Positions 41,241 through 50,375 of a DNA stretch of 64,000 bases are shown one piece after another (positions within the stretch are counted from its first letter, which is position 1; each line of letters begins with the position of its first letter). The stretch is taken from NCBI GenBank assembly GCA_910577165.1, contig CAJTLX010000003.1:20444-84443 (forward strand), given 5' to 3'. The notes under the pieces are model-generated. The model did no database searches. It saw only the letters and a program-made list of their open reading frames with translations, and had not been told where the DNA came from. This stretch comes from an uncultured Lachnospiraceae bacterium (lineage in GTDB: Bacteria > Bacillota > Clostridia > Lachnospirales > Lachnospiraceae). A program made the position numbers and the translations under genes.

Positions 41241-42950
41241 CTAGCATTTTTCACTTTTGCTGGCGAATACTTCCTGTTTTTTTGCATCTGCTAACGCCTT
41301 CATCTCGGACGCGCTCTCTAGAACTTTATCCGTGATCTGTACGCCACCTAACATCCTCGCGATCTCTGCTATTTCTCCATCCTTTTCTAGCTTGTGAATC
41401 TCAGTACACGTCCTTAACCCGTCCGTTGTTTTTTCAATAATAAAATGCGTGTCCGCCATCGAAGCAATCTGTGGAAGATGTGTAATACATAATAACTGTC
41501 GTTTTCTGGAAAGTTTTGCCATCTTCTCCGAAACCATTTGTGCGGTTCTTCCGCTGACCCCCACATCAATCTCGTCAAAAATCATGGTTTCAATTTCATC
41601 TTTCCCAGAAAAGACAGATTTTAATGCAAGCATAATTCTGGAAAGTTCCCCGCCCGATGCAATGCGCGACAATGATCGCAGTGCTTCGCCAGGATTTGTG
41701 GAGATCAGAAACTCCGCGTCATCTATGCCATTTGCCGTGTAATTTTCCAGAGTTTCAAAATGCAGCTCTAGCTGTACATCGAGGAAATTTAAATCCTGCA
41801 GTGCCTGTGCAAGCTGCACGGTCAATTCTCTCGCACTCTCCTTGCGCAGCGTGGAAGCCTGCATACATAATTCCTTTAATTCTTCTTCTACTTTATTACA
41901 ATCTTTCCTCAAATTTTCCAGATACTGATCATAATTTTCATATTTTTCAATTTTTTCCCGACATTCCTGCGCATACGCCAGCACGCCCGCAACATTTGTT
42001 CCATAGCGCGTTGTCAGGCGGTTGACCAGATTAAGACGCTCCTCCACCTGTGCGAAATGCTCCCCCTCATCCTCGCAGTCCTCCATATAACTATTTAACT
42101 CGCGATTAAAATCATGCATCATTCCTTCTAGGGATTCTAAATTTGCATAGAGATCTGCCAATTTCTCATCGTACTGTTCAATCTTTGCAAGCTGGCGCAC
42201 CGCATATCCAAGCTGTTCTGCAACGGATTCTCCCCCCTCGCTGCTTAAACGGTATACCGCTGATAAGGTTTCCTGTATGGTATTGGCATTTGCAAGTCTT
42301 TTGTGTTCGCGCATCAATTCCTCTTCCTCGCCAGGAATTAAATTTGCTTCCTCGATCGTGTTGAGTTCAAATTGGAGAAAGGAAAGTTCACGCAGACGCA
42401 TCTCCTCGTCCGTCTGCGCCTCCGAATACTCTTTTTGCAGTGCGCGATAGCGCGAAAAGCTTTCGCGCAGCTTTTTCTTGATCCCGTCAAGTTCCTCCGG
42501 GGCAAAGCGATCCACCATCTCAAGATGTTTTGATTTATTTAAAAGTGACTGATGTTCATGCTGTCCATGAATGTCAATCAATTCCCCCGCAAGCTCTTTG
42601 ACAAAAGCTCTGCTGACAATCTCCCCGTTAATACGAAAGAGCGACTTGCCCGACGCAGTAATCTTGTAGGAGATCAAAATTTCATCCTCCTCAAAATTTA
42701 TCTCCTGCTCTTTTAACATGGTGTGTACCCGCTCCTGATTTGTCCGAAACAAAAGCTCCACTGTCGCCTGCTCACATCCTGCCCGCACAATATCCTTTGT
42801 CACCTTCGCGCCGAGTGCCGCGCCCACGGAGCCGATAATCACGGATTTGCCCGCGCCGGTTTCGCCGGAAATAATGTTAAGATGTTCCCCAAAATATACT
42901 TCAATCTCGTCAATAATTGCAAAATTCTTTGCGTGAAGACTTACCAGCAT
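41241..42950 (-). CDS. recN: DNA repair protein RecN
   Basis: SMC-like ATPase acting early in double-strand break repair. N-terminal MLVSLHAKNFAIIDEIEVYFGEHLNIISGETGAGKSVII with Walker A, a coiled-coil middle, and ABC signature plus Walker B SIASGGELSRIMLALKSVF and TMIFDEIDVGVSGRTAQ. The frame is open to 42995, but AAAGGAATTACATTT precedes ATG 42950 and MLVSLHAKNFAI is the family start; 569 residues. Normally recN follows argR in this cluster; here a BIG2 gene and yebC lie between. Confidence 0.95.
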   Translation of the reverse strand: MLVSLHAKNFAIIDEIEVYFGEHLNIISGETGAGKSVIIGSVGAALGAKVTKDIVRAGCEQATVELLFRTNQERVHTMLKEQEINFEEDEILISYKITASGKSLFRINGEIVSRAFVKELAGELIDIHGQHEHQSLLNKSKHLEMVDRFAPEELDGIKKKLRESFSRYRALQKEYSEAQTDEEMRLRELSFLQFELNTIEEANLIPGEEEELMREHKRLANANTIQETLSAVYRLSSEGGESVAEQLGYAVRQLAKIEQYDEKLADLYANLESLEGMMHDFNRELNSYMEDCEDEGEHFAQVEERLNLVNRLTTRYGTNVAGVLAYAQECREKIEKYENYDQYLENLRKDCNKVEEELKELCMQASTLRKESARELTVQLAQALQDLNFLDVQLELHFETLENYTANGIDDAEFLISTNPGEALRSLSRIASGGELSRIMLALKSVFSGKDEIETMIFDEIDVGVSGRTAQMVSEKMAKLSRKRQLLCITHLPQIASMADTHFIIEKTTDGLRTCTEIHKLEKDGEIAEIARMLGGVQITDKVLESASEMKALADAKKQEVFASKSEKC

Positions 42951-42985
42951 AAATGTAATTCCTTTCGGCATATGTTTTCTTCCAC

Positions 42986-43014
42986 AGTTTATCACAGATT
43001 GGACAAAGACACAA
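42986..43014 (-). promoter_or_regulatory. Promoter of recN
   Basis: On the minus strand TTGTGT (43009-43014) and TAAACT (42986-42991), spacer 17. recN is therefore probably transcribed independently of the distant argR. No LexA box was seen here. Confidence 0.45.
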
Positions 43015-43145
43015 GATTAGAATAATGGAGAAATTTTTCGGCTAAATTTGTGAATTTTTCGGCAGTAAAAAAGGAAATTTTTTGTTTTGTATGGATAGCA
43101 ATTACCGTATTGTAATAAAATTGACCTTTCCCTATTTCAAAAAAA

Positions 43146-43172
43146 GGGAAGGAAACTTTTGGTTTCCTCCCC
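43146..43172 (-). terminator. Terminator of the BIG2 gene
   Basis: GGGAAGGAAAC (43146-43156) pairs with GTTTCCTCCCC (43162-43172) with one mismatch; on the minus strand it is followed by eight T. It lies 16 bases after the stop of the BIG2 gene. Confidence 0.85.
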
Positions 43173-43187
43173 TTTTCCATTTTATTT

Positions 43188-46100
43188 CTACCTTCGGATT
43201 TTCTCCACAGTGACACGACAAGCCAGTCTTCTGCCGTTTACCACCGCATAGACATAGGTCGTGCCAAGGGCTTTGCCTGTGATCCTTCCGTTCTGTACCT
43301 GCGCGATGCGCTCGTTATCTGAGTACCAGCGTACATCCAGATCCGCTTTCGATGCGCCGTAGACCTCAAGACTAATCAAAGTGGAAGTGTAGCGCTCTAA
43401 GGTCAGAGAAGTCTTACTTAACCCCACCACATAGATTTTCACCGAAGCTGTGCGCCCGGAATCTGCTAAGATCGTGATATTTGCTGTTCCCAGTGCCCTT
43501 GCTGTAATCAGCCCCGTTGTCCGGTTGACACTTGCCACCACCGGATTATCACTTGACCACACATATTTATCTGTATACCCAGCAGGAAGAATTGTGAAGC
43601 TTACCGTCTTTTCCTCGCCCGGCACCATAACTACCTCGGACTCTGAAACTTGGATATTCGTGATAGCAACCGGATTGCGCACATGGACAACACAGATTGC
43701 TTCCACACCGCTCGAATCTTCCGCTTTTGCTTTTATCTGTGTATCGCCCGCCTTCAGTGCAGTCACACGTCCGCTCTGCTTATCCACCACTGCGATTGTC
43801 GGATCCTCGGACTCCCAGACAACGCCGTAAGTTGCCTCCTTCGGGCGAATGGTCGGCACAATCGTTGCGACATCGCCAACTACCATACTAAGGTAACTAT
43901 TATCGAGAGTGATCTCCGTGATCAGCTGGCATACCTCAACTTCACAGGTACCCTGTGCGCCGCCGCCATCCTGCGCAGTACAGGTAATCACCGCATTTCC
44001 CGGCTTGATTCCCTTGATCCTTCCCTTTTTATCCACCGTCACTATTTTTGTATTGCTTGATTCCCATTTCACACTCTTATCCGTTGTGTCCTCCGGGGTA
44101 AAGATAGGTGTTAATTTCATCGTCTTGCCCACCCCGATCTGGCAGCTCTCCGGATCAATTTTCAGTTCTTCGGACTCGACAATATTTTTGCTTACCTGCA
44201 CGGCACAATAGTCCACATAGCCGCCGTCCACCGTTGTACAGGTAATAATTGTAACACCCTCTTTCAGAGCTTTCACACGTCCCTCCTTATCCACGGAAGC
44301 CACGCTCCGCTCGGAAGAGGTCCATTTTACTTCCTGGTTTGTCGCGTTCTTTGGCGAAACCACAGCGTTTAATTCCCACTCATCGCCGATAAAAAGTTCC
44401 TCTTCATGGGAATCCAATTTCACGCCGGTAACCCCCTGTTGTACCGTTACAGTACAGTAGGCGGTCGAACCGCTCTTTGTCTTTGCCATAACAACGGAAA
44501 CACCGATTTTCTTTGCAATTACCTTGCCTTTGTTGCTGACGGCGACAACTCCCTTGTCGGAGATCTCCCAGATAAGAGTCTTATCCGTACTGTCCGCCGG
44601 GGTAATGGTCGTTTCAAAAGTATAGGAATCGCCTACATTTAAGGTTAATGCTGTTGCATCTAGGCGGACTGCTGTCGCCACGCGGTTGACATTAACCAGA
44701 CAGGTCGCAATATAGCCGCCGTCGGTAGTCTTTAAGAGAATTGAAGCCTGACCGACACCCTTTGCTGACACCTGACCATTTTTGTCAACGGATGCCACTG
44801 CATTATTTGTCGAAATCCAGGTCACAGCAACATTGGAAGCATTTGCCGGGGTAAGCACATAAGTCAGACGGAATGTTTCACCCACATTCATCGTAATATT
44901 GCTCTGGTCAAGTTTAATTCCCGTTACTGCCTGTAAGATGGTAATACGGCAGCTCGCCGCAAGCGAAGCGTCATTCTTTGCGGTACAGATAATGGTTACT
45001 GTCCCCGATTTTCTTAATGTAACCAACCCTTTTTGATCTACAGTTGCGATTGTATTGTCGGAGGAACTCCAGACAATCGGCTCATTCTCCGCATCCGGCG
45101 GAGTGATGGTCGCATAGAGCGGCAGGGTCTTCTCCGCAAGGGATGTCGTTACATTTGTCTGTGAGAGCGTAAGTTTTTTGATGGAGTGATCCCCCACAAC
45201 GGTAATCATACAGGAACCAACCACTACATTCTCCTGATTGATCGCCGTAATCACGGCAATTCCTTCCCTTAGACCCTTTACTGTGGAGGTAAGATCACCC
45301 TCCTGTTCTAAGGAAACTGTCGCCGGATCGGATGTGATCCACTTGAGTGATGCGCCGTTTGTCTTAGGGGTGATCTTTGCGTTAATGGTCAACAGATCAC
45401 CGATTTTAATTTGCTTGGACGCAGGGTCAAGCTCAATCTTTGTGATCGCCCCAATTACGGTGATGGTACAAGTCGCTGTCTTTGTTACATTGTCGATTGT
45501 CTGAGAAACCGTAATGGTTGCCTTGCCCTCTTTTAGTGCCGTGACAAGTCCGTCCTCATCCACAGTAAGAATCGTTTCATCGCTGCTGGTCCACACAAGC
45601 GGAATACTTCGGTTTGAAGTAAGCGCGTGGAGCTGCAATGTACCGCCAACTGGCATTGTCGCCGTGGTCATATTTAACGAGAGACCGTCAATTACTGTAA
45701 TTGGAATAGTATACTGCGCTTTGTAGGCTGTTCCTATCAAGCTTGAATCCCCGTAGATATCTTTGTCAGGATTGTCAGTTCCTTTATATTTGAGAATCAG
45801 GAACGCATCGCCCTTTCGCAGTGCAGTAAGAATTCCGCTGCTGTATTCCGCCACATCTGAGAGCTGATTGATATCCGGTTTTGAAGGATCTCTCGAATCT
45901 GGCTGTGCAACAAAGGCATCAAACATACTTTTGTCAAGAATATTTGCGTTCAGCAAAATATCATAGGTATCCCCAACATTCATAATCAGACGGCGTTCGG
46001 AAATCCCAATTGGGACTACGACTTTAATAAATACCTTTTTGATATTTACATTCTTCTGTTCATAAGCTTTTTGCGAACCTACCAAATAGTAAATTCCCGC

Positions 46101-47471
46101 TTTTAAATTGGTCAGAGTAATTGAACCATCATTTGTGCTAACATCAATATGCATATAATCCGTATCTTTTGAGTACGGCTCTTTTTCGATCAATTCAAAC
46201 CGATTGTTTTCATTTGTCCAGGTTTTTAGATAGAATGCCCAGCGGATTTTATCGGCGGTTTTTGCGTTTGTTTCAAGAGTCAGACTCACCGCACTGCCGC
46301 TGATGGCAGACATATCATAGTTCAGATTATTGGTAAATTTTCCATATATTCCACCGCCATCTTTTACTTTAACCTTCGGTGCCACAATAATTGTAATGGT
46401 CTTTGCATCTTTTCCATCCAGTGTTTTAAATGTTACTTCTGTACAACCAGCACCTACCGCTGTGATATAACCAAATTCATCCACAGTTGCTACATCCGGA
46501 TCGGTCTTTTCAATATCTACCACATATGGCGCAAAATTATCCGTTGTTGCAATGTCGAGCAAATCTCTGCCTGGTCCTTCGGAAAGACTGTTCACCCCGG
46601 TTTTATAGTTTATAAATTCAAACATTGGCAAATAATGGGAACGGTCTTTGTTATCTTCCGGTGTGGTAAGCTGTATGGTCTTTTTCTCACTTGTCTCATT
46701 GTATACTACCTTGTCAATCATTCCGTAAGATGCCGAAGGATCATTTGGATCTGGCAATTTTGGGTTAATGTTATTTTCATCCTCCGATGCCTTTAATTTA
46801 AGTGGTACACGGATATCACAATAAGCCTGATAGGTGTAGGTCTGATCCCCCACTTTAACTTCAATTTCTGCATGAAGCTTCGCTGTGCCAATCCCCTTGA
46901 CATCAAGTTCAAAGGAAAGGTGATTATCCGAACCCTTTCTTGGCTCTACCGTAAAAATCTTTTCATCCGCACTATCCCATTTGGTAATCTTCATATCGGA
47001 TGTAATATATCCCAGACTACATCCGACATATACCGTATGTGTACGATTATTATTTGGTATGGTAATTTCATCTCTTGGCTCCGTGCCAGCTTCCCCGCCA
47101 ATAAAGTAAAACTTAACCTCTCCCCAAGTCACGCCTGGAGCCGGAGTTAAGACAGGGGGCGGCGTTACCGTAACAACTGGTGTTCCTGTTGGATCGGGCG
47201 TTGGAGTACCTGGGTCAGGGGTCGGGGTATCTGTATTAGCAGGGGGAGTATCTATTGCCCCCGGTGTTGTAGGAGCAGCATACGCCTGCACCAATCCCAT
47301 ACTCCCCGGCTGGGGCATCGCAATCTCTTTTCCCTCCCCTGGCGGACTCTCCTGTCCCGTCACATTCTCCACAATCACTTGTGGCTGTTGTGGCAGCATA
47401 TTTGGCACGCCCTGCAGCACCAGTGCCAAAATTAACATTACTGCAATCTTTGCTCCTCGCTTCATAAACAT
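43188..47471 (-). CDS. Large secreted protein with about ten Ig-like BIG2 domains
   Basis: A 1427-residue exported protein. Signal peptide (KIAVMLILALVLQGVPNML) and then a Pro/Thr-rich spacer (TPTPDPGTPTPDPTGTP). After a unique region to about residue 600, about nine or ten domains of 80-90 residues follow, each with the BIG2 pattern V-x-L-x(n)-G-x(n)-L-x-A-x-I-x-P..W-x-S-S-D-x-x-I-A-x-V-D-x-x-G-x-V-x-A-x-x-x-G-x-A-x-I (examples VWTSSDETILTVDEDGLVTA, VWSSSDNTIATVDQKGLVTL). BIG2 domains occur in adhesins and wall proteins. No LPXTG, SLH, LysM or choline-binding motif is visible at either end, so attachment is unclear. It interrupts the usual argR-recN order. Start ATG 47471, or ATG 47465 at better distance from GGAGG. 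Confidence 0.88.
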   Translation of the reverse strand: MFMKRGAKIAVMLILALVLQGVPNMLPQQPQVIVENVTGQESPPGEGKEIAMPQPGSMGLVQAYAAPTTPGAIDTPPANTDTPTPDPGTPTPDPTGTPVVTVTPPPVLTPAPGVTWGEVKFYFIGGEAGTEPRDEITIPNNNRTHTVYVGCSLGYITSDMKITKWDSADEKIFTVEPRKGSDNHLSFELDVKGIGTAKLHAEIEVKVGDQTYTYQAYCDIRVPLKLKASEDENNINPKLPDPNDPSASYGMIDKVVYNETSEKKTIQLTTPEDNKDRSHYLPMFEFINYKTGVNSLSEGPGRDLLDIATTDNFAPYVVDIEKTDPDVATVDEFGYITAVGAGCTEVTFKTLDGKDAKTITIIVAPKVKVKDGGGIYGKFTNNLNYDMSAISGSAVSLTLETNAKTADKIRWAFYLKTWTNENNRFELIEKEPYSKDTDYMHIDVSTNDGSITLTNLKAGIYYLVGSQKAYEQKNVNIKKVFIKVVVPIGISERRLIMNVGDTYDILLNANILDKSMFDAFVAQPDSRDPSKPDINQLSDVAEYSSGILTALRKGDAFLILKYKGTDNPDKDIYGDSSLIGTAYKAQYTIPITVIDGLSLNMTTATMPVGGTLQLHALTSNRSIPLVWTSSDETILTVDEDGLVTALKEGKATITVSQTIDNVTKTATCTITVIGAITKIELDPASKQIKIGDLLTINAKITPKTNGASLKWITSDPATVSLEQEGDLTSTVKGLREGIAVITAINQENVVVGSCMITVVGDHSIKKLTLSQTNVTTSLAEKTLPLYATITPPDAENEPIVWSSSDNTIATVDQKGLVTLRKSGTVTIICTAKNDASLAASCRITILQAVTGIKLDQSNITMNVGETFRLTYVLTPANASNVAVTWISTNNAVASVDKNGQVSAKGVGQASILLKTTDGGYIATCLVNVNRVATAVRLDATALTLNVGDSYTFETTITPADSTDKTLIWEISDKGVVAVSNKGKVIAKKIGVSVVMAKTKSGSTAYCTVTVQQGVTGVKLDSHEEELFIGDEWELNAVVSPKNATNQEVKWTSSERSVASVDKEGRVKALKEGVTIITCTTVDGGYVDYCAVQVSKNIVESEELKIDPESCQIGVGKTMKLTPIFTPEDTTDKSVKWESSNTKIVTVDKKGRIKGIKPGNAVITCTAQDGGGAQGTCEVEVCQLITEITLDNSYLSMVVGDVATIVPTIRPKEATYGVVWESEDPTIAVVDKQSGRVTALKAGDTQIKAKAEDSSGVEAICVVHVRNPVAITNIQVSESEVVMVPGEEKTVSFTILPAGYTDKYVWSSDNPVVASVNRTTGLITARALGTANITILADSGRTASVKIYVVGLSKTSLTLERYTSTLISLEVYGASKADLDVRWYSDNERIAQVQNGRITGKALGTTYVYAVVNGRRLACRVTVEKIRR

Positions 47472-47620
47472 CCATCCTCCATTTCAAAAAAATTCCTATA
47501 TAATCTGCCAGTCAGGATAATTCCGCCCTTTCCAGGCAACACCCTCACTTTCTCATTACTTCCATTTTACTGGATTCCTTTGACAAAACTGTGTCATTTT
47601 TCTATCTTTTTTGGTAAGTT

Positions 47621-47672
47621 TTTTCACAAATGGGAGGCTTCCCCCGCAAGAAATCTTGCAAATTGGTGAAAA
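47621..47672 (-). other. Three-way-junction element upstream of the BIG2 gene
   Basis: Outer stem TTTTCAC/GTGAAAA (47621-47627 with 47666-47672), extended by AAT/ATT, encloses two hairpins: GGGA-GGCT-TCCC (47632-47643) and GCAAGA-AA-TCTTGC (47646-47659). The element lies about 150 bases before the BIG2 start, on its 5' side. It could be a leader RNA structure; I recognise no known riboswitch. Confidence 0.35.
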
Positions 47673-47841
47673 TCATGAGATCCCCTCCCTATACTTATCG
47701 GACTTTTTCTCTTTTTCTCTTATACTTTTTTTGCAACTACAAGATATTTCCATTTTCCCTCTAACTTAAAATATACTTGCTATAGTTAAGTAGAAACAGT
47801 TTTGCTGTATTGGTTTATCCATATTCACATACAAGGGAAAA

Positions 47842-47861
47842 GGCAGCCGTTACCGGCTGCC
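47842..47861. terminator. Short strong hairpin in the BIG2-yebC gap
   Basis: GGCAGCCG-TTAC-CGGCTGCC is a perfect 8-bp stem with A4 before and TTTCT after. It can act as terminator on either strand; on + it lies 20 bases before the small ORF at 47882. Confidence 0.55.
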
Positions 47862-47881
47862 TTTCTGAGGGGGTAGTATTT

Positions 47882-47974
47882 ATGAAAAAAAGTTCAAAAC
47901 TTAGATGTAAGCACTTCTCATGTTCAATCTTATTATGCCCCCCGTTTATGACTTCCCTATGGCGAAATTGTTAA
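47882..47974 (+). CDS. Possible 30-residue Cys-rich peptide or structured RNA
   Basis: ATG 47882 is preceded by GAGGGGG and starts a 30-codon ORF (MKKSSKLRCKHFSCS... ending LWRNC) with four Cys residues and TAA at 47972. The same bases can also fold: GGGGG (47869-47873) with CCCCCC (47938-47943), enclosing AAGTT-CAA-AACTT. So it could be a small peptide gene or a non-coding RNA. I found no convincing promoter. The 640-base gap 47472-48111 otherwise holds only the three-way element, two hairpins and A/T-rich sequence. Confidence 0.25.
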   Translation: MKKSSKLRCKHFSCSILLCPPFMTSLWRNC

Positions 47975-48035
47975 CAATTTATGAATAGTAATTTTATTTT
48001 TACCACAACCACTGACATTGCCAGCAAAACAAACG

Positions 48036-48064
48036 CTCCAAACCGTCGGTCAATTAGTTTGGAG
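48036..48064 (-). terminator. Terminator candidate of yebC
   Basis: CTCCAAAC (48036-48043) pairs with GTTTGGAG (48057-48064) around a 13-base loop; on the minus strand it is followed by CGTTTGTTTT. It lies 48 bases after the yebC stop. Confidence 0.6.
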
Positions 48065-48111
48065 TCTTAAATTTAAAATATTTTACATTTATCTAAAATT
48101 TTTTCAAGAGA

Positions 48112-48855
48112 TTATTCCTCTTCCTCCGGCATATCCCAGTTATGATATACATTCTGTACATCATCATCCTCATCTAGCAGATCGAGCGTCCGCTGGATCA
48201 TCTTGATATCATTGTCACTTGTCAATGTCACATAAGTCTGTGGAATCATCGTCACTTCTGCCTCAAGCATTGGAATCCTCGCCGTCTCTAACGCCTCGCG
48301 CACTGCCGAAAATGCATCCTCTGCCGTGAGTACCTCGTAGCTGTCCTCCTCCTCGTTAAAGTCGTCCGCGCCCGCATCCAGTGCAAGCATCATCAGTTCA
48401 TCCGCATCCTGCTTGCACTCTTCCTTATCAATAATAATCTGCCCTTTTGTATCGAACATAAATGATACACAACCCTGCGTTCCAACATTGCCGCCACCCT
48501 TGGTAAAAGCATTGCGCACATTTGCTGCCGTGCGGTTTTTATTGTCCGTAAGTGCCTCCACAATAATAGCAGTTCCACTCGGTCCATAGCCCTCATAGGA
48601 AACAAATTCATAATTGACATTGCCCGCATCCCCCGCCGCTTTTTTGATGCTGCGCTCAATGGTATCGTTCGGCATATTGTTTGACTTTGCCTTCGCGACA
48701 ATATCCTTTAATTTGCTGTTATTGTTTACATCCGGTCCACCCTCCTTGACCGCGACGGCGATCTCTCTGCCCAGCCTCGTAAAAATCTTTCCTTTTGCCG
48801 CATCATTCTTTTCTTTTTTGTGTTTAATGTTTGCAAATTTTGAATGTCCTGACAT
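48112..48855 (-). CDS. yebC: YebC/PmpR/TACO1-family protein
   Basis: Conserved family variously described as transcription regulator or, more recently, as a translation factor for poly-proline stretches. The N-terminus MSGHSKFANIKHKKEKNDAAKGKIFTRLGREI is diagnostic, as are YEFVSYEGYGPSGTAIIVEALTDNKNRTAANVRNAFTKGGGNVGTQGCVSFMF (family core GYGPSG, GGG..G). Start ATG 48855 with GGAAGGAG; the longer frame upstream is not family-like. 247 residues, acidic C-terminus. Located between the BIG2 gene and argR, an unusual place. Confidence 0.95.
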   Translation of the reverse strand: MSGHSKFANIKHKKEKNDAAKGKIFTRLGREIAVAVKEGGPDVNNNSKLKDIVAKAKSNNMPNDTIERSIKKAAGDAGNVNYEFVSYEGYGPSGTAIIVEALTDNKNRTAANVRNAFTKGGGNVGTQGCVSFMFDTKGQIIIDKEECKQDADELMMLALDAGADDFNEEEDSYEVLTAEDAFSAVREALETARIPMLEAEVTMIPQTYVTLTSDNDIKMIQRTLDLLDEDDDVQNVYHNWDMPEEEE

Positions 48856-48967
48856 AAAATACTCCTTCCATATCCTTTCATATTCCTTATTTTCATGCTT
48901 CACAATTTTAGCACAATCAGGTTGTGGTTGCAAGTCCTAAGTTTTAAGTTTATTTCTGACCTAGAAT

Positions 48968-49420
48968 TTAATTACCAAGAAGTTTAGAAATTTTTTTCGT
49001 TACCTTTTTGACCTCCTGCACTGTCCGGACAGCACACATAATTGTATCGTCCCCGGCAATACAGCCGACAATCCCCTCGATATGGATCGCATCAATCGCC
49101 GCCGCCACTGCCATTGCCATACCGGAAACGGTCTTGACCACAAGGATATTTCCCGCCATATCCATCGACACAAAGCCATCTTTTAGGATGCGTGCATATT
49201 TTTCAGGAAGCGCGCCCTCCTGCCCCCGCAGTACAATATACTTTTGTTTTCCCGCTCCATTTGCCACTTTGGTCAAGTTTAGTTCGCGGATATCCCTGGA
49301 AATTGTTGCCTGTGTTACTGGATAGCCCGCCGTAAGCAAAAGTTCCGCTAGTTCCTCCTGCGTTTCCACCTCGTGTTCCGCAATCAGTTCAATAATCTTG
49401 CTCTGTCTGCTTAATTTCAT
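48968..49420 (-). CDS. argR: Arginine repressor ArgR
   Basis: Hexameric arginine-responsive repressor. Winged helix N-terminus (MKLSRQSKIIELIAEHEVETQEELAELLLTAGYPVTQATISRDIRELNLTKV) with the TQATISRDI recognition helix, and the arginine-binding C-terminal region with GIVGCIAGDDTIMCAV. Start ATG 49420 follows GGAGG and lies inside the 3' end of nadK (32-base overlap). 150 residues. In Bacillus the homologue AhrC sits next to recN, as the ancestral order here suggests. Confidence 0.96.
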   Translation of the reverse strand: MKLSRQSKIIELIAEHEVETQEELAELLLTAGYPVTQATISRDIRELNLTKVANGAGKQKYIVLRGQEGALPEKYARILKDGFVSMDMAGNILVVKTVSGMAMAVAAAIDAIHIEGIVGCIAGDDTIMCAVRTVQEVKKVTKKISKLLGN

Positions 49421-50285
49421 TTCTGTATCCTCCACCCAGAAGTTTTGCCCGCAGCACCTCATAAAAACTCCGATCTAAAAGCCGCACAAGCTTTACTGCG
49501 CGCTCAGCACGCTGCACTTCAATATAATCTTTTGCTCTAAGTTTTATCGAGGATCTGCCGTCCACCGTGGCAATAGCCTCCTCCTGCTGCGTTTTTTTGC
49601 TTGTGCGCACACTTACTCTCACTACATCCCTATCCGTCACAACAATACTGCGCGCGCCAAGCGAGTGCGGGCAGATTGGAGTGATCACCATCACGTTGGA
49701 CTCCGGCGCGATAATTGGACCACCCGCCGAGAGATTGTACCCTGTCGAGCCAGTTGGCGTTGCAATAATCACCCCGTCCCCGCGGTAGTCGCTGACCAGA
49801 TCCCCATTTATGTAGACTCCCGCGCCAATCACCCGCGAAAAACCACTGCGCGTAAGCACAAGATCGTTTAGTGCATCCGGGAGTACGTATCTTCTGCCGC
49901 CCGTGTTTACGGAAACGCCAAGCATCATCTGCTCTTTAATCACATATTCCCCCGCAAACAGTTTTTCAAGTGCCTGATCAAGTTCTGCCATTTCAGTTTC
50001 CGCTAAAAATCCCAATGTTCCAAGGTTTATCCCAAAAATTGGAAAATCAAATTTTGCCAGATCCTGCGCTGCCTGCAAAATGGTTCCATCCCCACCAAGA
50101 ACCAAAGCGCACTGAGTATCTATAGGAATATCCTCCACCTCGGTGTAATGTGTGCCGTCTTTCCTGCATCCCCCCTTTGTCAGATAAATACTTCCCCCGC
50201 GTTTTAAAATAAAATCCGCAATCCGTCCGGTGATCGCCATGCTCCCGTCCTTCTCACGGTTTGTGATAATGCAAAACCGTTCCAT
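49389..50285 (-). CDS. nadK: NAD kinase
   Basis: Phosphorylates NAD to NADP. Motifs: VLGGDGTILQAAQDL (GGDG), INLGTLGFLAE, YRGDGVIIATPTGSTGYNLSAGGPII and ICPHSLGARSIVV. ATG 50285 (GGAG at good distance) is preferred over ATG 50297, giving 298 residues. Sits in the conserved dxs-tlyA-nadK-argR run. The C-terminus (RDRSFYEVLRAKLLGGGY) is of the clostridial type. Confidence 0.96.
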   Translation of the reverse strand: MERFCIITNREKDGSMAITGRIADFILKRGGSIYLTKGGCRKDGTHYTEVEDIPIDTQCALVLGGDGTILQAAQDLAKFDFPIFGINLGTLGFLAETEMAELDQALEKLFAGEYVIKEQMMLGVSVNTGGRRYVLPDALNDLVLTRSGFSRVIGAGVYINGDLVSDYRGDGVIIATPTGSTGYNLSAGGPIIAPESNVMVITPICPHSLGARSIVVTDRDVVRVSVRTSKKTQQEEAIATVDGRSSIKLRAKDYIEVQRAERAVKLVRLLDRSFYEVLRAKLLGGGYRNEIKQTEQDY

Positions 50286-50375
50286 ATCTCGCTCCATGCT
50301 CTATGCTAATATTGAAGTGCGCATCATATTGCGCGCTTCTGCAATCTGCCGGGGGCAGAGCAATCAGACGGGGAT

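Noticed and set aside
41042..41287. 81-codon minus-strand ORF overlapping the recN 3' end
   Set aside because: It runs through the recN terminator and hairpin element C, has no ribosome site and no family-like sequence.
43188..45700. Long plus-strand ORFs opposite the BIG2 gene
   Set aside because: They mirror the repeating Ig-like coding pattern on the other strand and lack ribosome sites and recognisable domains.
48018..48206. 62-codon plus-strand ORF overlapping yebC
   Set aside because: It crosses the yebC terminator hairpin and lies antisense to a clearly real gene.
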